Below, piece after piece: positions 25,488-34,585 of a stretch of DNA of 64,000 nt (position 1 is its first letter; each line of letters begins with the position of its first letter). Below the pieces are notes generated by a model. The model was not told the DNA's origin. It searched no databases and saw nothing but the letters and a program-made list of their open reading frames with translations. The stretch covers positions 1-64,000 of the forward strand of contig CACYKX010000001.1 of NCBI GenBank assembly GCA_902775075.1. The letters are read 5' to 3'. The position numbers and the translations under genes are program-made. The stretch comes from an uncultured Prevotellaceae bacterium. GTDB taxonomy: Bacteria; Bacteroidota; Bacteroidia; Bacteroidales; Bacteroidaceae.

Positions 25488-27326
25488 ATGTGTGGAATTG
25501 TAGGATATTTAGGACATAGAGACGCTTATCCAATTCTTATAAAAGGGTTGAAGCGACTCGAATATAGAGGTTATGATTCAGCCGGTGTTGCCTTAATTAA
25601 TGACAACGGGGATATGAATATTTACAAAGCCAAAGGCAAGGTTGTAGATTTGGAAAATGTATGCTCTGATAAGAATATCTCAGGATGTGTTGGTATCGCT
25701 CATACACGATGGGCTACTCATGGTGAGCCTTCTGCGATAAATGCACATCCTCATTATTCAGAATCCAAGAATCTCGCCATTATTCATAATGGTATTATTG
25801 AGAACTATGCTCAAATTAAGAAGAATCTAATTAGCAAGGGCGTACACTTTGTAAGTGAAACGGATACAGAAGTTCTTGTTCAACTTATTGAATATATTCA
25901 GGTACATAAGAAACTTGATTTGTTGACAAGTGTGCAGGTGGCTTTGCGTCAGGTGATTGGCGCATATGCTATTGCATTGCTTGATAAACGTAATCCTAAT
26001 CAGATAATTGCTGCTCGCAAGGCTAGTCCATTGGTAATTGGTATTGGAGATAACGAATTCTTCCTCGGTTCTGATGCTAGTCCTATTATTGAGTATACAG
26101 ATAAGGTTGTATATCTCGATGATGAAAATATAGCAGTAATGCGTCTTGGTGAGGATTTGCAGGTTACAAATATTGATAATGTAAAGCTTAACCCTGATGT
26201 TCAGACTGTTGATATTGATCTTGGTCAGATTGAAAAGGGAGGTTTCCCTCATTTCATGCTTAAAGAGATTTTTGAACAGCCTGAGTGCTTAGGAAACTGT
26301 ATGCGTGGTCGAATCAGTAAGAAAGGTGTAGTGCTAAGTGCTATTACTGACCATCGTGAACAGTTGGCAAATGCTAAGCGATTTATTATAGTAGCTTGTG
26401 GAACCAGTTGGCATGCAGGACTTATTGGAAAGCAATTGCTGGAGACATTCTGTCGCATCCCTGTAGAAGTGGAATATGCAAGTGAATTCCGCTATCGTAA
26501 TCCAGTTGTTGGTCCAGATGACGTAGTAATTGCTATTTCTCAAAGTGGTGAGACTGCGGATACTTTGGCAGCTATAAAACTTGCTAAAGAGAAAGGAGCA
26601 TTTATTTATGGTATTTGTAATGCTATAGGTTCTAGTATTGCTCGTGCTACTGATACGGGTACCTATATCCATGTGGGGCCTGAAATTGGTGTTGCGTCAA
26701 CGAAAGCTTTCACAGGACAAGTAACCGTGTTGTTGCTCTTGTCGCTTGCATTGGCTAAAGAACGTCAAACGATTAGTTGCGAAGAATATAATAAGGTGGT
26801 TAAGTACCTTCTTAAGGTACCTGAAGCCATGAAGGAAGTGCTGAAGGTGAATAATCGCGTTGCTGACTTGAGTAGAATATTCACATATGCACATAATTTC
26901 TTGTATTTGGGTCGTGGCTATAGTTATCCTGTAGCTTTGGAGGGTGCTCTTAAACTGAAAGAAATCAGTTACATACATGCGGAGGGTTACCCGGCTGCAG
27001 AAATGAAGCATGGTCCTATTGCTCTTATTGATTCGGATATGCCGGTTGTGGTTATTGCAACTCACAATGAGATGTATGAAAAGATATTGAGTAATATTCA
27101 GGAAATAAAAGCTCGTAAGGGTAAGGTTATTGCTATTGTAACTAAGGGTGATGAAGTGATATCGAAAATAGCAGATGAAGTAATAGAACTTCCAGAGACA
27201 CTTGAATGCCTTGAGCCGTTATTGGCGACAATACCGTTGCAATTGTTAGCTTATCATGTTGCTGTATGCAAAGGTAAAAATGTTGACCAGCCAAGAAATC
27301 TGGCCAAGTCTGTTACTGTAGAATGA
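25488..27326 (+). CDS. glmS: glutamine-fructose-6-phosphate aminotransferase (isomerizing)
   Basis: A 612-residue enzyme making glucosamine-6-phosphate from fructose-6-phosphate and glutamine for peptidoglycan and lipopolysaccharide. The N-terminal class II amidotransferase begins MCGIVGYLGH with the nucleophile Cys2, then RLEYRGYDSAG and HTRWATHG. Two SIS sugar-isomerase domains follow (CGTSWHAG and ISQSGETADT; LGRGYSYPVALEGALKLKE). The C terminus ends in the standard LAKSVTVE loop. It is the first of four neighbouring glutamine-using genes and is closed by a strong terminator. Confidence 0.97.
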   Translation: MCGIVGYLGHRDAYPILIKGLKRLEYRGYDSAGVALINDNGDMNIYKAKGKVVDLENVCSDKNISGCVGIAHTRWATHGEPSAINAHPHYSESKNLAIIHNGIIENYAQIKKNLISKGVHFVSETDTEVLVQLIEYIQVHKKLDLLTSVQVALRQVIGAYAIALLDKRNPNQIIAARKASPLVIGIGDNEFFLGSDASPIIEYTDKVVYLDDENIAVMRLGEDLQVTNIDNVKLNPDVQTVDIDLGQIEKGGFPHFMLKEIFEQPECLGNCMRGRISKKGVVLSAITDHREQLANAKRFIIVACGTSWHAGLIGKQLLETFCRIPVEVEYASEFRYRNPVVGPDDVVIAISQSGETADTLAAIKLAKEKGAFIYGICNAIGSSIARATDTGTYIHVGPEIGVASTKAFTGQVTVLLLLSLALAKERQTISCEEYNKVVKYLLKVPEAMKEVLKVNNRVADLSRIFTYAHNFLYLGRGYSYPVALEGALKLKEISYIHAEGYPAAEMKHGPIALIDSDMPVVVIATHNEMYEKILSNIQEIKARKGKVIAIVTKGDEVISKIADEVIELPETLECLEPLLATIPLQLLAYHVAVCKGKNVDQPRNLAKSVTVE

Positions 27327-27331
27327 TATAC

Positions 27332-27363
27332 GGGACACTACTTTATTGTGGTGTCCCTTTTCT
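27332..27363 (+). terminator. glmS terminator
   Basis: GGGACACTAC and GTGGTGTCCC form a stem with a TTTATT loop, followed by TTTTCT. Confidence 0.8.
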
Positions 27364-27408
27364 ATATAAATAGGGATTATATAATTATTAGATACAAGGG
27401 GAGATTGA

Positions 27409-29304
27409 ATGGAACCAATACATGAAGACTGTGGTGTAGCACTTATCAGATTGTTGAAACCACTGGAGTACTATCAGCAGAAATATGGTACATGGATGTA
27501 CGGGCTGAATAAACTTTATCTGATGATGGAGAAACAGCATAACCGTGGACAGGAGGGCGCAGGTATGGCTTGTGTAAAACTCAGTTCTGAACCGGGAAAT
27601 GAATATATGTTTCGTGAACGTGCAGAAGGTAAAGATGCCATTACCGAGATATTTGGTAATGTTAATAAGAAGTTTAAGGATATAAAGCCTGATTTATTGT
27701 CAGATGCATCGTATGCTAAGGCTAATCTGCCTTTTGCCGGTGAACTCTATATGGGTCATCTGAGATATTCAACTACAGGAAAGAGCGGTCTTACCTATGT
27801 TCATCCTTTTCTCCGTAGAAATAACTGGAAAGCGAAAAACCTTTGTATGTGCGGAAACTTCAATATGACCAACGTAGATGAAGTTTTCAAATTGCTGACG
27901 GAACAGGGACAATGCCCTCGTATCTACAGTGACACATATATTATGCTCGAACTGATGGGACATAGATTGGATCGTGAAGTTGAGCGTAATTTCATTGCCG
28001 CTAAGGCTCTTGAACTGACAAATTGTGATATTACAAAATACATAGAAGATCATGTTAAGATCAGTAATGTATTGAAGACAACTCTTTGTCATTTCGATGG
28101 TGGATATAATATGTGTGGAATGACGGGCTCTGGTGAGATGTTCTCCATGCGGGATCCTTGGGGGATTCGTCCGTGTTTTTACTATAAGAACGACGAGTTG
28201 GTCGTTGTGGCTTCTGAACGACCAGTGTTGCAAACAACTTTCGATTTGGAAGTAGAGGACGTGAAGGAGCTGGAACCAGGAAATGCGCTGATCGTAAGAA
28301 AGAACGGAGAGTGTAGCATTGAGAAGATCTTAGATCGTAAGGGAGATTCTGCATGTTCATTCGAACGTATCTATTTTAGTAGAGGTTCTGATCGCGATAT
28401 CTATAAAGAGCGCAAGAAACTAGGAGCACAACTTACTCCACAAGTACTGAAAGCCGTTGATTATGATACGCAGCACACCGTATTCAGTTATATACCGAAT
28501 ACAGCAGAGGTTGCTTATTATGGATTACTTGATGGATTCAAGAGATATATCAATAACCAGAAGATTGAGGCCATCGAAAGTCTCGGACACATTCCTTCGC
28601 ATGAAGAATTGGAAAATATCCTTCATGAATATGTACGCTCAGAGAAAGTTGCTTGGAAAGATATCAAACTGCGTACATTTATTACAGAAGGAAATTCGAG
28701 AAATGATCTAGCCAGTCATGTGTATGACATAACCTATGGCAGTATAGAACCATACGTAGACAATCTGGTCGTAATAGATGATAGTATCGTCAGAGGAACT
28801 ACTTTGAAAGAGAGTATCTTGAGGATCATGGATCGATTACATCCAAAGAAGATTGTAATTGTATCGAGTGCTCCACAGATCAGATATCCAGACTATTATG
28901 GCATTGATATGCCTAGACTAGAAGAGTTTTGTGTGTTTAGAGCTACCATTCAATTGCTCAAAGAACGTAATTTGCATCACGTCATAGAGGAAACTTATAA
29001 GGCCTGCAAAGAAGAACTTGAGCGACCAAAAGAAGATATGAGGAATGCCGTGCGTGATATCTACAAGCCATTCACAGTAGAGGAAATCAATGAGAAAATT
29101 GTGGAGATGTTGCGTCCGGAAGGAGTTGAAACTCCTATTGAGATCGTATATCAGAGTATAGAGGGGTTGCACGAAGCTATTCCTGATCATAAGGGAGACT
29201 GGTACTTTACCGGAAACTTCCCAACGCCTGGAGGAACCAAACTTTGCAATCAAGCATTTGTAAATTATATAGAGAAAGTCTATCAAAACGAACAGAAATT
29301 TTAA
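27409..29304 (+). CDS. purF: amidophosphoribosyltransferase (large Bacteroidota type)
   Basis: A 631-residue class II amidotransferase fused to a phosphoribosyltransferase, expected to make 5-phosphoribosylamine, the first step of purine synthesis. The likely nucleophile is Cys8 in MEPIHEDCGVALI, so seven residues would need removal, as in propeptide-bearing PurF proteins. QHNRGQEGAG, LGHLRYSTTG-like MGHLRYSTTGKSG and GGYNMCGMT follow. The PRPP loop is VVIDDSIVRGTTL near residue 460. It is over 100 residues longer than Escherichia coli PurF. No clear -7 box is seen; carA starts 9 bases after the stop, so purF-carA-carB look like one operon. Confidence 0.88.
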   Translation: MEPIHEDCGVALIRLLKPLEYYQQKYGTWMYGLNKLYLMMEKQHNRGQEGAGMACVKLSSEPGNEYMFRERAEGKDAITEIFGNVNKKFKDIKPDLLSDASYAKANLPFAGELYMGHLRYSTTGKSGLTYVHPFLRRNNWKAKNLCMCGNFNMTNVDEVFKLLTEQGQCPRIYSDTYIMLELMGHRLDREVERNFIAAKALELTNCDITKYIEDHVKISNVLKTTLCHFDGGYNMCGMTGSGEMFSMRDPWGIRPCFYYKNDELVVVASERPVLQTTFDLEVEDVKELEPGNALIVRKNGECSIEKILDRKGDSACSFERIYFSRGSDRDIYKERKKLGAQLTPQVLKAVDYDTQHTVFSYIPNTAEVAYYGLLDGFKRYINNQKIEAIESLGHIPSHEELENILHEYVRSEKVAWKDIKLRTFITEGNSRNDLASHVYDITYGSIEPYVDNLVVIDDSIVRGTTLKESILRIMDRLHPKKIVIVSSAPQIRYPDYYGIDMPRLEEFCVFRATIQLLKERNLHHVIEETYKACKEELERPKEDMRNAVRDIYKPFTVEEINEKIVEMLRPEGVETPIEIVYQSIEGLHEAIPDHKGDWYFTGNFPTPGGTKLCNQAFVNYIEKVYQNEQKF

Positions 29305-29313
29305 TTAGTATAA

Positions 29314-30390
29314 ATGAAGAACGTAACCTTAGTTTTAAGTGATGGAACCAAGTTCCACGGCAAGTCTTTTGGATATGATGCTCCTGTTGCAGGAGAGGTA
29401 GTATTCAATACGGCTATGATGGGTTATCCCGAGAGTTTGACCGACCCAAGTTATGCAGGTCAGTTACTTACGATGACATTCCCACTAGTAGGAAACTATG
29501 GTGTACCAGCCTTTACTATAGAGAAGAATGGTATACCAACATTTATGGAAAGCGACAAGATTTATGCTTCTGCACTGATCGTCAGTGATTATAGTGAGCA
29601 ATACAGCCATTGGAATGCTGTGGAGAGTCTTGCCGATTGGCTCAAGCGCGAAAAAGTGCCAGGAATAACAGGCATAGATACGCGAGAACTCACTAAGGTA
29701 TTGCGTGAACATGGTGTGATGATGGGTAAAATCATTTTTGATGATGAACCAGACAACATCCCAGAAGCAAACTATGAGGGTGTGAACTTTGTTGATAAGG
29801 TGAGCACCAAAGAAATCATTCGCTATAACGAAGGTGCCGGAAAAAAAGTGGTACTTGTAGATTGTGGTGTTAAAGCTAATATTATTCGCTGCCTGATAGA
29901 GCGTGGTGTAGAGGTGATACGTGTACCTTGGAACTACGACTATAGTGATATGGACTTTGATGGACTATTCCTTGCCAATGGACCTGGTGATCCTGATATG
30001 TGCTCAGATGCTGTGGAAATTATTAAAAAGCAGATGAATGCTAGTCGTAAACCAATCTGTGGTATCTGTATGGGTAACCAATTATTAGGAAAGGCTGCTG
30101 GTGCAAGTATCTATAAGTTGAAATATGGTCATCGTGGGCATAATCAGCCTGTTCGCTTGGTAGGTACAGATAAGTGCTTTGTAACCAGTCAGAATCATGG
30201 TTATGCTGTAGACACGACAACTCTCGGTATTGAATGGAAAGAACTCTTCGTGAATATGAACGATGGTTCAAACGAAGGTATTTGCCATAAGGAGAACCCT
30301 TGGTTCTCTAGTCAGTTCCATCCAGAGGCTTGTTCAGGTCCTGTAGATACAGAGTTCATGTTCGATAAGTTTATTGAAAAATTGAAGTAA
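29314..30390 (+). CDS. carA: carbamoyl-phosphate synthase small subunit
   Basis: A 358-residue glutaminase subunit that passes ammonia to CarB for carbamoyl phosphate, feeding pyrimidine and arginine synthesis. The N-terminal CPSase_sm domain shows FNTAMMGYPESLTDPSYAGQ, and ITGIDTRELTKVLREHG follows. The class I amidotransferase triad is visible as Cys in CGICMGNQLLG and His-x-Glu in QFHPEACSGP. It lies 4 bases before carB. Confidence 0.97.
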   Translation: MKNVTLVLSDGTKFHGKSFGYDAPVAGEVVFNTAMMGYPESLTDPSYAGQLLTMTFPLVGNYGVPAFTIEKNGIPTFMESDKIYASALIVSDYSEQYSHWNAVESLADWLKREKVPGITGIDTRELTKVLREHGVMMGKIIFDDEPDNIPEANYEGVNFVDKVSTKEIIRYNEGAGKKVVLVDCGVKANIIRCLIERGVEVIRVPWNYDYSDMDFDGLFLANGPGDPDMCSDAVEIIKKQMNASRKPICGICMGNQLLGKAAGASIYKLKYGHRGHNQPVRLVGTDKCFVTSQNHGYAVDTTTLGIEWKELFVNMNDGSNEGICHKENPWFSSQFHPEACSGPVDTEFMFDKFIEKLK

Positions 30391-30394
30391 GACG

Positions 30395-33300
30395 ATGAAA
30401 GATCCTAATATAAAGAAAGTCCTGCTACTTGGTTCAGGCGCATTGAAAATCGGTGAAGCCGGTGAGTTTGACTATTCTGGAAGTCAAGCATTGAAGGCGC
30501 TTCGTGAAGAAGGCGTACAGACAGTACTGATAAATCCAAATATCGCAACAGTACAAACATCAGAGGGAGTAGCTGATCAGATATACTTTCTTCCTGTTCA
30601 ACCTTATTTTGTAGAGCGTGTTATCCAGAAAGAGCATCCTGATGGTATCCTTCTTTCGTTTGGTGGACAGACTGCACTGAATTGTGGAGTGGAATTAGAG
30701 CGCTCAGGTATCTTGAAGAAGTACAATGTACGTGTACTAGGTACTCCTGTTCAGGCTATTATGAACACAGAGGACCGTGAACTCTTTGTAGAGCAACTTG
30801 ATGAGATTGATGTAAAAACAATCAAGAGTGAGGCTTGTGAAAGTATCGAACAAGCCCGTAAGGCTGCTTCCGAACTCGGTTATCCAGTTATCGTGAGAGC
30901 CGCATATGCTCTAGGAGGCTTAGGTTCAGGATTCGCAGACAATGAAGATGAACTAAACGCTCTTTGTGAAAAAGCATTCTCGTTCTCTCCACAAGTTCTT
31001 GTAGAAAAGAGTCTTAAGGGTTGGAAAGAAATAGAGTACGAGGTAGTACGAGATAAATATGATAACTGTATTACCGTATGTAATATGGAGAATTTCGACC
31101 CTCTAGGCATCCATACGGGTGAGAGTATCGTTATTGCTCCGTCGCAAACTTTAACCAATAGTGAGTATCATAAACTCCGTGCCCTTTCTATCAAGATAGT
31201 TCGGCATATCGGTATTGTCGGTGAGTGTAATGTGCAGTATGCTTTTGATCCACAGAGCGAAGACTATCGTGTAATCGAGGTGAATGCCCGATTAAGCCGT
31301 TCTTCAGCTTTAGCTTCTAAGGCAACAGGTTATCCTCTAGCTTTTGTCGCTGCAAAACTTGGTATGGGTTATGGACTCTTTGAACTGAAGAACTCTGTGA
31401 CCAAGACAACTTCTGCATTCTTTGAACCTGCACTCGACTACGTGGTATGCAAGATTCCACGTTGGGACTTAAGTAAGTTCCGTGGCGTCGACAAGGAACT
31501 TGGTTCAAGTATGAAGTCAGTGGGTGAAGTTATGGCTATCGGTAGAAATTTTGAAGAGGCCATACAAAAGGGTCTGCGCATGATAGGACAGGGTATGCAT
31601 GGATTCGTAGAAAACAAGGAATTGGAAATCGAAGACCTTGATGCAGCACTTCAGGAACCTACTGATAAGCGCGTTTTCGTTATCTCTAAAGCTATGCATA
31701 AGGGATACTCGGTAGATCAGATTCATGATCTTACCAAGATAGACAAATGGTTTTTGTATAAACTACAGCATATCATTGATATTGATGAAAAATTAAAGAA
31801 GTGCAATATCAATACATTAGACAAAGAACTTTTGCGTAGTGCTAAGGTATATGGATTCACCGATTTCCAAATTGCTCGTGCTGTCGGTTTGGAGGAAGAA
31901 GTGCATAATATGCACAAGGCAATGCTCCTGGTTCGCAACCTGCGTAAAAGCTATGATATTCTTCCTGTAGTAAAACAGATAGATACACTTGCTGCGGAAT
32001 ATCCAGCACAAACGAATTACCTGTATGTCACTTATAGTGGAGTAGCCAGTGATATTAGTTTCCAGCGAGATCATCGCAGCATCATCGTACTTGGTTCGGG
32101 AGCTTATCGTATCGGAAGTTCAGTAGAGTTCGACTGGTGTGGTGTTCAGGCTCTGAATACGATTCGAAAAGAAGGATATCGCTCTATCATGATTAATTAT
32201 AATCCAGAAACAGTATCTACGGATTATGATATGTGCGATAGACTCTATTTCGACGAGTTGACGTTTGAACGCGTGATGGATATCATTGATATGGAATGTC
32301 CTCATGGCGTTATCGTAAGTACAGGTGGTCAGATTCCTAATAATCTGGCTATGAAACTTGATGAACAGAATGTACCGATTCTTGGAACAAAAGCTAAAGA
32401 TATCGATAACGCAGAGGATCGTGCGAAGTTCTCTGCCATGCTTACGGAAAATGGAATAAATCAGCCAGAGTGGAGTGCATTGACCTCGATGGATGATATC
32501 GACAAATTCGTAGACAGAGTAGGATTCCCTGTGTTGGTGCGTCCATCTTATGTACTCTCCGGTGCAGCTATGAACGTATGTTCCAACGAAGAAGAACTTC
32601 GTAGGTTCTTGCAGTTAGCCGCTAATGTGAGTGAAGACCATCCAGTAGTAGTTTCTAAATTTATAGAAAATGCTAAAGAGATAGAGATGGATGCAGTCGC
32701 ACGTGATGGCGAAATCTTAGCTTATGCGATCTCTGAACATATCGAGTTTGCAGGTGTCCACTCAGGAGATGCAACAATTCAGTTCCCTCCACAGAAGTTG
32801 TATGTAGAAACGGTAAGAAGGATTAAACGTGTGAGCCGACAGATTGCGAAGGCTTTACATATCAATGGTCCTTTCAATATCCAATATATGGCTCGTGAGA
32901 ATGAAATTCTAGTTATCGAGTGTAACTTAAGAGCTTCACGTTCATTCCCATTTGTAAGTAAGGTACTGAAGATTAATCTGATAGAATTGGCAACCAAGGT
33001 AATGCTCGGATTACCTGTTGAGAAGCCTAATAAGAACCTTTTCGATCTAGATTATGTTGGTATTAAAGCATCTCAATTCAGTTTCAATAGATTACAGAAG
33101 GCAGACCCTGTTCTTGGTGTAGATATGAGTTCTACCGGTGAAGTAGGATGCTTAGGTGATGATACCAATGCAGCGCTGTTGAAGAGTATGCTTTCTGTAG
33201 GTCAGCGTATTCCTAAGAAGAATATACTTCTTTCAACAGGAGGAGCTAAACAGAAGGCCGAAATGCTTGATGCCGCAAAACAGTTGATCGCTAATGGTTA

Positions 33301-33616
33301 TAAGTTGTTTGCTACAGGAGGTACAAGTAAATATCTCACCGAGAATGGAGTAGAGAATACATTAGTATATTGGCCATCAGAAGAAGGACAGCCTCAGGCT
33401 CTTGAGTTGCTGCATGAAAAGAAAATTGATATGGTTGTTAATATTCCAAAGAATCTTACTGTCCACGAGTTGACGAATGGATATAAGATCCGAAGAGCAG
33501 CCATAGACTTGAATATACCTTTGATAACGAATAGTCGTTTAGCTAGTGCCTTTATTAATGCATTCTGCACGATGACACTTGATGATATTGATATCAAGGC
33601 TTGGGGTGAATTCTAA
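30395..33616 (+). CDS. carB: carbamoyl-phosphate synthase large subunit
   Basis: A 1073-residue synthetase with two homologous ATP-grasp halves. The first opens with LLLGSGALKIGEAGEFDYSG; the second with VLGSGAYRIGSSVEFDWCG near residue 560. The C-terminal 130 residues form the MGS-like allosteric domain (LFATGGTSKYLTENG), where nucleotide or ornithine effectors bind in other bacteria. Full length, no internal defect. It is the last gene of the purF-carA-carB run and is followed by a terminator. Confidence 0.97.
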   Translation: MKDPNIKKVLLLGSGALKIGEAGEFDYSGSQALKALREEGVQTVLINPNIATVQTSEGVADQIYFLPVQPYFVERVIQKEHPDGILLSFGGQTALNCGVELERSGILKKYNVRVLGTPVQAIMNTEDRELFVEQLDEIDVKTIKSEACESIEQARKAASELGYPVIVRAAYALGGLGSGFADNEDELNALCEKAFSFSPQVLVEKSLKGWKEIEYEVVRDKYDNCITVCNMENFDPLGIHTGESIVIAPSQTLTNSEYHKLRALSIKIVRHIGIVGECNVQYAFDPQSEDYRVIEVNARLSRSSALASKATGYPLAFVAAKLGMGYGLFELKNSVTKTTSAFFEPALDYVVCKIPRWDLSKFRGVDKELGSSMKSVGEVMAIGRNFEEAIQKGLRMIGQGMHGFVENKELEIEDLDAALQEPTDKRVFVISKAMHKGYSVDQIHDLTKIDKWFLYKLQHIIDIDEKLKKCNINTLDKELLRSAKVYGFTDFQIARAVGLEEEVHNMHKAMLLVRNLRKSYDILPVVKQIDTLAAEYPAQTNYLYVTYSGVASDISFQRDHRSIIVLGSGAYRIGSSVEFDWCGVQALNTIRKEGYRSIMINYNPETVSTDYDMCDRLYFDELTFERVMDIIDMECPHGVIVSTGGQIPNNLAMKLDEQNVPILGTKAKDIDNAEDRAKFSAMLTENGINQPEWSALTSMDDIDKFVDRVGFPVLVRPSYVLSGAAMNVCSNEEELRRFLQLAANVSEDHPVVVSKFIENAKEIEMDAVARDGEILAYAISEHIEFAGVHSGDATIQFPPQKLYVETVRRIKRVSRQIAKALHINGPFNIQYMARENEILVIECNLRASRSFPFVSKVLKINLIELATKVMLGLPVEKPNKNLFDLDYVGIKASQFSFNRLQKADPVLGVDMSSTGEVGCLGDDTNAALLKSMLSVGQRIPKKNILLSTGGAKQKAEMLDAAKQLIANGYKLFATGGTSKYLTENGVENTLVYWPSEEGQPQALELLHEKKIDMVVNIPKNLTVHELTNGYKIRRAAIDLNIPLITNSRLASAFINAFCTMTLDDIDIKAWGEF

Positions 33617-33639
33617 GTATTCAATCACACATATGAAGA

Positions 33640-33675
33640 GGGGGAAGTCGATATTTCGACTAACCCCTTTTTTTT
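33640..33675 (+). terminator. carB terminator
   Basis: GGGG/CCCC and AGTCGA/TCGACT pair around a short loop, followed by eight T. Confidence 0.85.
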
Positions 33676-33824
33676 ATGTTATGTAACATGTGTTTTCGAG
33701 CACGGCAAATATTTAACCTTTGTTAACAATCTGTAAGTTGTTGATATATAATGAGTTATAAAAATGTTACAAAAAGCACCTAAAAATAATTGCAAAAAAA
33801 AGAACGTCGTATCTAAAAAATACT

Positions 33825-33832
33825 TATCTTTG
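33825..33832 (+). promoter_or_regulatory. -7 box of the small lipoprotein gene
   Basis: TATCTTTG followed by GCAACG, 52 nt before the start codon. Confidence 0.65.
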
Positions 33833-33884
33833 CAACGTTTTAATAAACATATTGATTGTTTTACAGAATTAAAAAGCAAAGAAA

Positions 33885-34052
33885 ATGAAGAAATTAGTTT
33901 TAATGTTCGTAGCTATCGCAGCTATCTCTTTCGCATCTTGTGGTAACAAAACAGCTCAGGCTCCTGCTCAGGACTCTGACACTGTAGCAGTTGATACAGC
34001 TGCTGCTGACACTGCTGCTGCTGATACAGCTGCTGCTGATAGCGCTAAGTAA
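33885..34052 (+). CDS. 55-residue lipoprotein with DTAAA repeats
   Basis: A short frame with a strong lipoprotein signal: MKKLVLMFVAIAAISFASC, with the lipobox cysteine at residue 19. The mature part is about 37 residues and almost only Ala, Asp, Thr and Gln. It contains tandem DTAAADTAAADTAAADSA, a perfect 5-residue repeat in protein and a near-perfect 15-nt repeat in DNA. It has its own promoter box and a very stable terminator just after the stop, which supports a real, highly expressed small gene. A surface or periplasmic acidic spacer-like lipoprotein is all that can be inferred. Confidence 0.85.
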   Translation: MKKLVLMFVAIAAISFASCGNKTAQAPAQDSDTVAVDTAAADTAAADTAAADSAK

Positions 34053-34084
34053 TTAGATTACTTACGACTTGAAAATTTGAGACA

Positions 34085-34118
34085 CCGCTGAAGACTTAGT
34101 CTTCAGCGGATTTTTTTT
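34085..34118 (+). terminator. terminator of the small lipoprotein gene
   Basis: CCGCTGAAGAC and GTCTTCAGCGG form a perfect 11-bp stem with a 3-nt loop, followed by eight T after one A. Confidence 0.95.
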
Positions 34119-34132
34119 GTACATTAGTTAAG

Positions 34133-34585
34133 ATGAGGAATAATATTTTATTCGTTTTGTTTTTATCTTTAATGGTTTCTTGTCATTCTCATAATACAGA
34201 GAAACCAGTCTGGGAAGATTCCACTAAGGAAGATTATAATTATCAGGTGTCAGATACTATGCATCATGATACGATAAAATGTTCAAAGATTGATTCTGTG
34301 GCAATTCAGCTTCATAATAAGAAAGAAGAAAAGCAAGCTGAGAAATATAAGAATCGCAAAGTAGAATTTCATAAGATCTTTTCAGATACCCATATGACAG
34401 ATACCTATAATATAGGTTATGAACGGGGATATGCTGATGGAGAAAAAGATGCCCATGCGAATGCGGGTAGAAACTCCTTCAATACATCTAACCAGGAGAA
34501 AGGTAAGAATCGTTTGCGTTATGTGAAAGGTTATAAGGAAGGTTACGAAGCTGGATATACCGATAATCTTGATAGTGGTGACTAA
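34133..34585 (+). CDS. lipoprotein with YxxGY repeats, unknown function
   Basis: A 150-residue protein with a signal peptide and lipobox (LSLMVSCHS, Cys at residue 17). The middle is charged and probably disordered. The C-terminal third repeats a Tyr-Gly pattern: YNIGYERGYADGEKDA and later YVKGYKEGYEAGYTD. Such YxxGYxxG runs occur in small Bacteroidota proteins whose function is unknown to me. It lies directly after a terminator, and its end overlaps the convergent dinB end by 4 bases. Confidence 0.7.
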   Translation: MRNNILFVLFLSLMVSCHSHNTEKPVWEDSTKEDYNYQVSDTMHHDTIKCSKIDSVAIQLHNKKEEKQAEKYKNRKVEFHKIFSDTHMTDTYNIGYERGYADGEKDAHANAGRNSFNTSNQEKGKNRLRYVKGYKEGYEAGYTDNLDSGD

